Source: Euptelea pleiosperma
Taxonomy: Eukaryota > Streptophyta > Magnoliopsida > Ranunculales > Eupteleaceae
Direction of reading: 5' to 3'
Length of the DNA: 64,000 nucleotides
Assembly: GCA_035048495.1 (NCBI GenBank)
Contig: CM068546.1
Location: 9,350,435-9,414,434, forward strand
Both the position numbers and the translations under genes were made by a program. How positions within the stretch are numbered: position 1 is the first letter of the stretch; every line of letters starts with the position of its first letter. Below, one piece after another: positions 44,101-56,100 of the stretch. The notes under the pieces are model-generated. The model saw only the letters and a program-made list of their open reading frames with translations, had not been told where the DNA came from and ran no database searches.

Positions 44101-47100
44101 ATCGGCTGTAAATCCCCCGACTGTTATCATATACGTATTTATACTTATTTGACATGTAAAGGGTAGTTTTGTAAATACCTCCTAGTGAGGGGTATTTTTT
44201 TCTTGTAATGGCCTTCATATAAATAATTCTCTCTTCTCTCCTTCCTCTATCTTTGAAACCCCAGACCTAAACCTAACCCTAACCCTAGAACACCATTTCA
44301 ACTTGGTATCAAAGCCTAAATTAAGGGTTCTTGAAGAGGAATCAACCAGGGAGCTTCTAGCTAGTTCGGCCAGGCTGATGACGTCATTAGAGCCGTACGG
44401 CTAACGTCAACAACCGTACGGACAGGTGGGGTTGCAGCTCAAGAACCTCCACATATTTTATTTGTTCAAAGTCAAGATTGCTGATGGGACGTTATCTTCT
44501 ATGTCAGGGAAAGGGAATCTCATTCTCTCTTCCCAACTTCCTTTGTCTTCTGTTTTACATGTACCCAAATTTTTTTTTAAATCTTCTATTTGTCAGTGCT
44601 TTAACTCGAAAATTAAACTGCAGTGTCACCTTCTTCCCTTCGACTTGTGTCTTTCAGGACCTGGAGACGAAGATGACGATTGGCACTGGACGTGAAGCTG
44701 ATGGCCTCTACCTTCTGGATGGACGACAGTCTGAGCCTGCAGCATTGCAGTCACATAGTAGTAGTCGTAGTAGCGTCCAGTCTGTCTTGTGTTGGCATGC
44801 CCGTCTGGGGCATGTTTCCTTTCAGTACTTGAAAATATTTTTTTTTGATAAGTATAAGTTTTATTGGGCCAATGCCAAGAGAAAACAAAGCCTTAGCTAA
44901 AGAGGTCGAGATGACCTACAAAGAGCTAAGCCAAGCCTACAAAGGCTAAAGGAGAGCCAGCTATTAACAATCCCGACTACAAATGATATCCCATCAATAG
45001 ACAAAGTCCTCGAAAAATAGGCCCTTGCATCCTGGAATCGCTTTAGACCAGAGATACATCAACCCCTTGATGTTGAGAATGATAGCAGCTAAATCAGCTT
45101 CCTTGCCTTCAAATACCCTCTGATTCCTTTCCTTCCAAAGGCCCCAAAGGATCGCATGGGGGAAGATCCTCCATAGAACATTACCCCTGACTGAAAAGGC
45201 TTTAGTAAACCAACCGAGCATGAGAGACTTAGTAGAACCTGAAGTGACCCAACACATCCCGAACTCAGAAAGAAATGAGCTCCAAACTGCCATAGCCATA
45301 TCGCAATGAATAAGGAGATGATCCACCGATTCCCCACTCCTTTTGCACATCCAGCAGTAATCAACCAGGGTAATCCCTCTAGCCTTCAGATGGTTGATGG
45401 TCAAGATTTTATCCAGAGAAGCCTCCCAAGCAAAGAATGCTACCTTGGAAGGAATTTTGGATTTCCAAACCAAGGAGACCGGGAACCCATTGTTCTCCGA
45501 GCTGTGAAGGGCCTCATAGAACGACTTCACCGAGAAAGTGCCACCTCACGACCAGATCCATAACCTTTTGTCTCGAACTGATGGGCGAAGTTGGACTCCC
45601 TGCAATCTAGACACCAATCTTGTTAGGGGTTCGATTTCTCAATTGTTGAGATTTCTCCTTAATCCCAAATTCCACCCGTTGTCCCCTCCTGCATTCTGGA
45701 AGCAATCCTGAATTGACCAATGCTTCTGTTCCGAAATAGAATAAAGAACCGGGAAATCCACACAAATGGGATTATCTCCGCACCAGATGTCCTCCTAGAA
45801 GCGAATCCTATTTCCGGAACCAGCCTCAAAGCGAACCCCCTTCATAAACTCCTCTGAAGCCTTCAGAATCCCCCTCCACACGCTACACCCGTATGAAGGT
45901 CTCACCATCTGACTGGCCCACCCATAGAGAAGAATCCCGTATTTGCCTACTATAACCCTCCTCCAAAGACTGTTGAGTTCCTCCCCGAACTGCCATAACC
46001 ATTTCCCAATGAGAGCTAGGTTCATGGCTTTAAGAGATTTAATGCCCAAGCCACCTTCTTTCTTTGTCTTGCACACCCTTTCCCATCTGACCAAATGAAA
46101 TTTATGTTGATCCGCATTTCCTTTCCATAGAAAATCCTTCATGATCTTATCCAGGCCCGTTTGCACCTTTCTTGGCATAAAAAACAGCGACATATAATAA
46201 ATTGGGAGGCTTGAAATGGAACTTTTTATCAACACCAGTCTACCACCTTTGGATAAATATCTGGATTTCCACACAGCCAATCTCTTCCCAAAGCTTTCTA
46301 TCACCAGGTCCCATAGAGATTTAGATCTGTTGGATGCCCCAAGGAGGAGGCCCAAATAGGAGGACGGGAAGCTACCAATACTACACCCCAGAATTCTAGC
46401 TAACCCCGTCATATCCTCGACCTCACCCACCCCAAATCTAGTACTTGAAAATATTATTTCCTGCTTTATTTCTTTTTGTTTCTTTATCAAAACTGCATTG
46501 TGAGACATGCGAGCTTTCTAAACATTGTCAGAATACTTACCCTTCCAGAGGTAATAGATGTTCAGTTCCATTTGATATTGTGCATTCTGATGTTTGGGGT
46601 CTTGCCCTTGTTACCTCCATATTTCGCTTTCGTTATTTTGTTACATTTGTTGATGACTACACTCGGTGTACTTGGGTCTATCTTATGAAAACCAAAGATA
46701 ATGTTCATTTCATCTTAAAATTGATGTGGTTTTTGTATAGTTATCAATAATATTTGTCATTGTACAGGATGATGCATGAGAATTTAATTCGATACCAAAA
46801 TACCAATATGAAAATGAAGCATAGCATAATCGAGATTCACAATTTTCAGACAGGTTAGAACATGAAAAAGAAGCTTTAACACAAAAAAAGAGGGTCCTGA
46901 TGAATAATTAAACTCATATATAGAACACAAAAAAAACCTCTAAATGTACCTGGTATGTAAGGGAATTTGCGCGGGAAAAGAGGTCGTAGCATGCCTTTCT
47001 GCATTTTCCAATCAACCGGATTTAGACTTGCTGCTTCCAATTTTAGCAAAACCTCATCTTTTTTAGGAGTGGGAACTGGAACCTCGACATGCTGCAACAA

Positions 47101-50100
47101 TCGGGAAATTCAAATTACAACACTTTGATAAGCAAGCAACAAACTGATTAATTTAAATATCATCAACTGTTTAATCGCTATGTATTTCAGGTAGTATCCC
47201 TCCAGAAATCGGAAATCTAAGAATTAACAACAATAAAAGCAGAAAAGAAAATATGCATTGACATAAGAGACAGAAAATAAGTGTTAACTCTCAAACTCAA
47301 CTTGGAAATCAGTCAGATGCTTTATGAGTTCAACTTGGCTGTCTTTTCTGTCAAAAAACTTGGTAAGTCCACCAAGTTTTTGAGAAATGTATTTGACTTG
47401 TATGTGAATTGTCTGTTTACCTAATTTTAATCAACGAACTTAAAACAAAACAAAGCCATCAATTTGTAATTCTGACTATTCATAACCCAAGTTTTAACAT
47501 TAATTAATGTTTCTGATGGTCTGTGAATGATTAACAGAAGTTGGGAAAAAAAAGATTCAAGAAACACTTAAGAGACTAATTACTTGTGCACAAGATCAGC
47601 ATTTTGGTCCATTTGTCTTTTGCCTCTTGGTATCCCAGTGTCTGGGTTTTGGATGTCACCAAACATAAGGAAATATGAAATCCAAAAGAAGAGAAGAGTA
47701 GAACAATGTAAGAGCAGAAAGGGTGGTATTTTTGTAGAGGAGAAGAGATAATGAGATGATGGGTAAGATAGAAGAAGAGGAATAATAAGAAAGAGACAAA
47801 AGTTATGACACAACAAAGGAAACTATTAAATGGTAAAGTTATCAAATGGGCATACATTGTTAATGCATCGCCCCCACCAAGAAAAGCCCACGCAGAGAAA
47901 CTATTGGGAAGCAGAGAGACCATAGAAACATAGCAAGCCAAGTGATTAAGCTCTACACATGTTGTAATTTTAGGTTAAGTAGGGATTACATGCTATAACC
48001 CTACCAATATAAATAGAACATAAGGGAGAGGGGGATGAGATATAGAAAGCTGCTCCCCCCTCTCCTCTTATCTCTACTTCTTTTCTTTTTTTAGTTATTT
48101 CACTTGTTAGTGTGTCTAACAACAATCCCTAATATTTCAACATGGTATCCGAGCCAATCTGAATTTCGTTCAAATTTAGGGTTTTTTGTTTTCTCTCCCA
48201 AAAAAACAAAAAAGTGTGCTACAGTGTTCGCTTGAGTTTCCTAGTGCAAGTGTGCAACTCATTCTCTAGTGTGTGGATCATGTGGCAGTTGGCTACACAT
48301 TACTAGTTATGAAGGATGAAGGTCCCCTCAATGATGTAAGTTGCCTCCTCTCTGTTATAATCTTTGTTATATATATATATATATATATTATCTATGGAAG
48401 AAAAAGGTGTTCGAGGGGTCTTTCAAACCCATCTGATTTCTTTGGGGTTCCCACGGCTTCAATGAAGTTAAATGGGGTTAATTACCTACAGTGATCAAAA
48501 TCTGTACAAGTGTTTCTTATTGCCAAGGGCAATTTAAAGTATCTAACCTCAAAGAAACCGTTTGAGAATGCTAGTAATTTTGAGGAATGGGTTCAAGAGA
48601 ATGCTCATTTTATGACTCGGTTGTGGAATGGCATGGAACCACATGTGAGTTCAAATGTCATGTTCCTTGATATGGCCAAAGAGATTTGGGATGCACTAAG
48701 AGATATGTACTCTTCAGAAAAGAACATATATAGAACCTACCAGTTATGTCAAGAGATCTTTGCATTCCAACAAGGGGATAAGAGCCTCGATGAATGTTAC
48801 TCTTAGTCTTTGGGGAATGTAGGAGGAATTGAATGTTTATCGACCTCTCACATCTGATTTGGATACCTAAGGATGACAACTGAGGAGTTCTAAAGAAATA
48901 AATTTCACTAAATTATTGAAATATTTCGCAAAATATTTCCATTTTCAAGGTTACTACAGGAAAGAATACATACATGAAAAAAATGTTAAATTTCACAAAA
49001 TATTTCACGTGAATAGTAAATTTCGATCAATTGACAGTGTAAACATGTATTATTTCGGTCGAAATGTTTCGACATGTATGGAAACATTTCGATCGAAGGT
49101 AGGAAACATTTTGAGCTCAAAACCACCGCAAATCCTACAATTGATCCATTTAACCCATTTCCATATATTTTTTTATAAAAAAAAAAAACCAATCCATCAT
49201 AGATTCCTTGATTCGCAGATTGATCGTGAGGATGAATCGAATCCCATTTTGGAGTTTTTTAAATTTGAAATGTACGTAAGTATAAAATTTCTTGCTATCG
49301 TTACTTGCTACAAATGGATAGATTAGGTGTAAATGCATCAAATCTATGATGCATTTACACTGGATTTGTGCACGGATTGATCATTTAGGGTGAAAATTTA
49401 AAATTTGGGAAAACCCCAATTTTCATTGGTTTTTACCCTAAGCATCCATGATTGTGCATAAATTGATTATATGTTGCATAACTTAGCCTATTCTATAAGT
49501 CGGTTGGGTTAAATGTTTTTCTAAAAAAATATTTAAACATTCAAAAAATTAAGTAAATGTTATAAGTTAATCGTAAATATGTTTTCTAAAATTATACATA
49601 ATATTAAAACATTAATGTAAGTGAATAAGGATTCGTTAATACCTTGATTTATGACTTTTTTATAATTAACAATAAAATAATAGTTATCTAATTAAACAAT
49701 ACCTTGAATGATTATTAGATGCTCGCCTCAACATATTACAGACCGTTATGGTCATTCATTTCCACACCACATATGGTCATATATTATGGTTTGATAGCTT
49801 ATGAGTGTGTTTTATTATTTCCAAAACTTTTCCACAAAAATTTCCACAATATTTCCGTCATTTCTGCATTATTTCCACACTGGTCGAAATATTTCCGTTT
49901 TCGGGCTGATCGAAATAAACCTCAAAACCAAAATTATTTCCTTGCTAGGAGGAATTAAATGTTTATCGATCTCTCACATCTAATTTGGATACCTAAGGAT
50001 GACAGCTGAGGAGTTCTGGGTTGCTAATTTTTTATCAGGGCTTAAGCCCAAATATGAGCTAGGTAGAGCACAAATACTATGACATAAAGTTTCATCTGTC

Positions 50101-53100
50101 AATGAGGTATATTCTAGACTTCAAAGAGTTTTTGTGAATAGTAATTTATTGTGGAAAAAGGGGACGGACCAACCCTTATTGCATTTTATGACAGAGGATA
50201 TGGGTACCATGGTGATGGTAGAGGTTGCCATGGTGGTCGTATCCCCGATGGTGGAAGTCATGATTCAACAGGAGGTCGTGGAGGAAGTCGAGGTCTCAGA
50301 AAAGGTACAAATTGTGGCAAAACAAACCATACTATGGATTATTGTTAGGATATTCATGGGAAGCCTGCATGGGCTAACCAGGCTTTTGTTACTGAGGAGA
50401 AAAGAAACAATGGAACAAGTAATTCATCAGATTCTCAACAACAGCATACTACAGGTGATCAAGTCATTGTGTCTCATCAAGAGTATTCAAAGTTTCTGAA
50501 GAGTCTATAATCGACAAATCTTCCAACTTCCTCCATGGCTACTCTTGCCAACTTAGGTACCACTTGCCTTAGTATTCTGTCCCATTGGTCATTGGATGGT
50601 TTCAAATATTTTATTTCTTTTGTGGATGATTATTCTGATATGACTTGGTTATGTTTAATGAAAGATCGTTCGGAAGTTATCTCCATATTTAAATTGTTTA
50701 ATGCTAACATCATTAACTAATTCGATACCCGCATCCATGTTTTATGTTTTGATAATGCAGCTGAATTTATGTCTCATCCTTTTCAATCATTTCTTAATCA
50801 TATTGGTATCTTACATCAAACATCTTGTAGTCACATATCTCAACAAAATAGAGTGACCCAAACCAAAGGAAACATAACATTTACTTAAAGTTTCCTGCGC
50901 ATTGTTGCTACAAATGCATGTGCCTAAAATATTTTGGATTGACGTTATTCTAGCTGCTTGTTATCTGATTAACCGTATGCCATCTCCAGTATTGAATGGG
51001 AAAACTCACTATTATGTTTTGCTACCTAATAGTTCACCCTTTTCTTTACCACCAAGACGTTTGAATGTGTTTGTTTTGTCTATAGCTTAGGTGTTGGGTT
51101 TGACAAACTTGACCCTCGTGCAACCAAATGTGTTTTTTTGGATACTCACGTACTCAACAATCCTACTTTGAGGAAACAGTTTGTCTGTGCATATGTGACA
51201 TTCTTTAAATCCACTCCATTCTATTATGCTGAGGGTCGCATCTTGATGATCCCTTCTCTCAATCAGTGGATTCTAGTTCTACACCTAGTGGTTTACTCCT
51301 TCAATTCTCCATGTACCTGCAGTTTCTAGTTCTATATCATAGGTGGAGGCTGATTTGTAGTGTATACTTGGCAACTTAAGAAGCACATGCTAATCCAGCA
51401 TCTAATGTGCCTCTATCATCATCCTTGACGTCTAAAGATCCCAAGAGCACAACTATTACTGAATTAGGCCTTCCAATTGCACTTCAATAAGGTACCGTTT
51501 TTGTATTGCGCATCCTATTGCTAAAATTGTTTCATATAATCCTTTGTCTCCCAAGTTTCAAAAAATTTCTTTTTCCTTGTCATTTGTTCACCTTCGTACC
51601 TCTCTTAGTGAATCCATGTCTCACAATAACTAGAAACATGAAATGGAAAATGAGATGGCAGCTCTTTGCTACAATGATACTTGGGACTTGACCATTTTAC
51701 TTGCCGAAAAAGGTGTTGTTGGATGTCGATGGGTTTACACGCTTAAGCATAATCTTGAAGGCTTAATTAGTGGAAAAGGGATACTTTATGGCATTTAACC
51801 AATTGATGATGTCTTTCCTTGCGTGTGCGCCGGCTTTGGTGAGTAGAGAAGGGGCATAGCATTAGCTTCCATTGAACAAGCTCAACCTTGAAAAAGAAAG
51901 GTGGTAGGCCGAAGAACTGTTGAACGTTTCAACTTGGCCACTGAAAGGTGAAGGTTGAGCGAGAGACTGGGCGAGGCACGCAAACTCCCATCGTGTCCCA
52001 GATCACATTCCGTGAATCGAAAGGGGAAGCCTACTCATCCTTTTTGAGAGTTGATGATTACCATTGAGGATGTCGCATCAGGGTCAGAGGAGGTTCATTT
52101 GCTCCATTTCCATATAGTTGATGACCCATACCCATCCAACTTCCGCTAGGCAGATGTTCGGATGTGAAGTTTGAGGGAGAAACTCAAAGCTAAAGCCTCC
52201 CACCCACCCCCTGATTCAATAGGTGGTGAAATTGATGCCTCCGAGTATCTCTTGCTTTTTGCGTTCAGTCAATCTACGCAGAGTGATGCGAAGGCACGGA
52301 TCGAAGATCTTCATGAGACAGCCCATGAATCTCCAGAATCGAGCGTGAGGCTTGAACACCCTACGGTAAGTGGGATTGAAAGATTTATTCATTCGTTGGG
52401 CCGGATCTCTCGCAGGGCCACTCCCGTTTTACGAAGGTGGAGTCAAGGCGCTACTATGCACTTCGGTAGGGGCCTAGGGCTGGCAATTGGATCGGATCAA
52501 ACCCGAGATCCGATCCGATTCGATCAGAAAAAACCAGGTCAGGAACTATATTTTTTGTTATCGGATCGGTACCGGCTCACAAATTGTCGATTCGATATCT
52601 TATCGGATCGGATCGGTACCAGATCTACCTTGTCCCGATCCGATATAGACTCGATATTTATACTATATATAATATTTATTATATAGATGTATTTACATAA
52701 AAGTATTTAAATATATATTATTTAAATATATGCTATACATGTCTATATATTATATACATTTGGGATCGGATCGGGTCGGTTTCGGAACTGAATTTTAGTG
52801 ATCCGATCAGGTCCGGATCGGTTAGATTTCTTATCGGATCGGTACCAAATCAGTACCAATCCGACTCGAACCTGATCCATTGCCAGCCCTACACTCCGGC
52901 CAGAACATGACGAAATGGAACCTATAAAGTCAAAACCGTCGAAGAGATGGATCCTCTGGACACCGAAGTTCGGGCAGATCTCTGTCTCATTTCAATGAGT
53001 TTTGGCCCCGGAGAAGAGTCCTCGATGCAGGAAGGGAAAGATCGGCCCCTTAAACCTTTGGAATTAATTACTTTGAAACAATCTCTTTCAGGCCAAATTA

Positions 53101-56100
53101 AACTCTGTGCGTGTTGTTATTTCTATTGCTGCAAATATGTGTTGGTCGTTATTTCAGCTGGACATAAATAATGTTTTCTTATATGGGGACCTTTGGGAAG
53201 ATATGAACATGGAGCAACTCCTGGGTTTGTTGCTCAAGGGGAGTAAGACAAAGTGTATCGATTAAAAAATAGCATATATGGTTTAAAACAATTTGCTAGA
53301 GCTTGGTTTGACAAATTTAGCACAGTGGTAGTAGTATATGGGCTAAAAGTACGTCAAGTTGATCCCTCTATTTTTATCCGACAAGGTGAGAGTGGCCTTA
53401 TTCTTCTGGTTATATATATTGATGATATTATGGTTACAAGAAGTGATACCATGGGCATTGAACAGTTGAAAGAACACCTCAAAAAACATTTTTATACCAA
53501 AGACCTAGGGCAACTTAGATACTTTCTTGGTATTGAAGTGGCTAGATCGAAAATTGAAATCGATCTATCTCATAAAGTATGTGATGAACCTTCTCACTAA
53601 AATATGACTCTTTGGTGCAAAGCCTATTGATAGTCCTATGGATCCTAGCCTGAAGTTGATGCCAAATCAAATTGAACCTTTGGATGGCCCTAAAAGATAT
53701 CAGAGGTTCAACTTGATGTCGCGTATGCCGTTAGTGTGGTTAGCCAGTTTATGCAAGTTCCGAGGACCTCTCATAGGGAGGCCGTTGTCAGAATCTTAAG
53801 GTACTTGAAAGAGTCATTTGAGGGTGGAAGGGTACACTAACAATAGATGAACTAGATATTGCACCTTTCTAGGGGGTAACTTTGATCACATGGGAAAGTA
53901 AGAAACAAAGTGTGGTTGCTAGATCAAGTGTAGAAGCTGGGTATCAAACCATGGCACATGCCACATGCAAGTTTGTGTGGTTATAATGTCTCCTGCAATA
54001 GTTGGGAATTGGGATTCAGAAATCAATTAAACTCTATTATGAGAACCAGGCAGCTTCTCATATATCAAGTAACCATGTCTTCCATGAAGCAACGAAGCAT
54101 ATCGAGGTTGATTGCCATTTTGTCAGGAAGAAAGTAGCCAACAACAAAATCGCCACTCCTAAAGTTTCCTCAAAGAACCAACTTGCAGAAATCTTCACCA
54201 AAGCACTAAATAAGGGTTTTATTGAGAAGATATGTTTCAAGCTTGACATGGATGACATCTACACTCCAGCTTGAGGGAAAGTGTCAGAATTATTTTATTT
54301 ATTTCTAGCTCATTTATCTTTTATATGTTTAGTTTTAAGTATAAGAGTAGATTAGTCATTAACTTAATTTTCTAATGGTGTATTTGTAATTTCAGGTTGA
54401 GTAATTACATGTTGTAACCCTACGTCCTACCAATATAAATACAGCATAAGGAAGAAGGGGACGAGATATAAACTGGCGATCCCTTCTCTCATCTTCTCTC
54501 TACTTTTTCTTCTTCATTTAGTTATCTACTGGTTAGTGTGTTTAACCACAAACCCTAGTATTCCAATAGAGTTCGTCTATCTATTGTTTATTTTATTAGT
54601 ATTCCCAGGTCATCGATCAGAACCCTATCAGTTTGTTCTTCCAGAGCTGATTTGTATTCATTAAATCACCAACCTCTTCCACTGCATCATTGGTCCCAAG
54701 CCCGGATGAAAGAGAATTGCGTCAAGTTGGCAGACTGTGTAAAACTTTGTAACATCCTATCATGAATCCCAATCCATTATACTTGAATGAAGGAACATGA
54801 TTCGTGCATCCGAACCCATATCATTGGGATAAGGTTTATGATGATGATGACTAGGTTTGCCCTAGGTTTAAACTGAAATTTCAATATAAATTTTGGAGAA
54901 ACACTTTTTTTATAATTACGGATTAGAGAAGACTTGTTTTCTTTTTCGTAAAAATGTAAAACATATCCCAGCCTTCAAGTCACAGTGGATGGGAGCATTT
55001 TTTTTAACTAAAAATGAAGTAAAAAAAGTTGAAGAATTTATGGGTAGAACAAAGTATTCTTCTTTTTTTAGGGGTTGATATCGAAATAGTCGTCATCATC
55101 TACGCCTTATCCCAACTAATTAGGGTCCGCAACTTAAATCCTATTTCTTCATTCGACTCTATTAAGAGCAATATCTTTTGTCAAGGCATATGTATGCAAA
55201 TCTCATCTCACTACCTCACTCCATCATTTCTGGCCTTCCTATGTCCCTTTTATGACCTTCAATTTGTACCAAAGGACTCCTCAACGGTGCCGTCATTGGT
55301 CTTTATTATACGTGCCCAAACCATCTCAATCAACTTTCCCTTCATTTATCTCCTATTGGGGCTATTCCTAGATTTCCTCAAATGTGCCTTGATTTTCGCC
55401 TTTCCTAGTTTTACTCAACTCATCCATCTCAACATCGTCATCCATAATACACTCATTTCTATGAACATGTTTTTAAATTGCCCAACATTCAGCTCTTATT
55501 GTTGTCTTACTCGTTAGTTTGATTGGTAACCACATCTCCACTTTAGCTACCTAGCACTAATTCTATGGTCACATCCAAGGTTTAAAATTTTATTCCGTCT
55601 CGTTGTCCCGGTAAGCTAACGCAACAAGACGTCTCGACCGAAACTAAACGAAACAATGGAAAAACTCCTATATGTCTCAATAAGATTAAATTATTTTTTA
55701 ATGCTCAATTAAGCTACTAAATTATTTTTTAGCATTATTATGTGTATACCATCAAAATAAGGTTTAAGACAATTTTATTACTTAAATAGGCTTTTGGCAC
55801 AAGATTATACATTCTCATATGTATTGTCTCGGTACTTTATAAAAAAGAGACATCTCGACCGAAACAAAACGAGACAAAACAAGATTTTGAACCACATTAA
55901 CATCCTCACCATATTCTCCATCTTTGTCGAGACGAAACAAGATTTTGAACCACATTCACATCCTCACCACACTCTCCATCTTTGATCAAACCTATCTAAT
56001 AAATTTGGGTCTTTTTTGCCCATTGATCTTAACTAATGTCTCATCCCTATGTGCATTTTCACTAAAGTTGCATTGCATGTATTCTATCTTAGTCCTACTT

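Larger units (their letters stand above)
44840..46439 (-). mobile_element. 5'-truncated L1 LINE nested in copia 5
   Basis: A 16-bp target duplication AGTACTTGAAAATATT flanks it (44824-44839 and 46440-46455), with a T-run at 44840 as the poly(A) tail. The minus strand codes the C-terminal RT and post-RT region ([55 protein letters not shown]) and then the zf-RVT domain. Confidence 0.92.
44122..46720 (+). mobile_element. Copia 5: truncated relative of copia 4
   Basis: The LTR at 44122-44300 (TGTTATCATATACG to ATTTCA) is followed by primer site ttggtatcaaagc. The leader then jumps directly into the protease/pre-integrase region ([25 protein letters not shown]). After a nested LINE, pol resumes with [32 protein letters not shown] and stops at 46720. 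Gag, RT and the 3' LTR are missing. Confidence 0.85.
47955..54568 (+). mobile_element. Copia 3: fuller copy of the shared element (unit B)
   Basis: The 5' LTR is truncated at its left (about 47955-48141), with primer site tggtatccgagcc next. The 3' LTR is 54282-54568. Gag, zinc knuckle, integrase, RT and RNase H lie between in copia order, all with stops. Its 3' flank matches that of the deletion derivative in unit A. It is interrupted by a GAAATATTTCG element (48.9-49.9 kb) and by a foreign segment (51.8-53.1 kb). Confidence 0.87.

Noticed and set aside
47576..47941. 121-codon minus-strand frame suggesting a hydrophobic protein
   Set aside because: Phe/Leu/Ser low-complexity translation of purine-rich DNA, with a competing frame on the same strand, present in one unit only.
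52171..52686. 171-codon frame starting [14 protein letters not shown]
   Set aside because: It runs from the foreign insert straight into the hAT MITE (ggatcggatc repeats), so its second half is transposon sequence. No domain was recognised.
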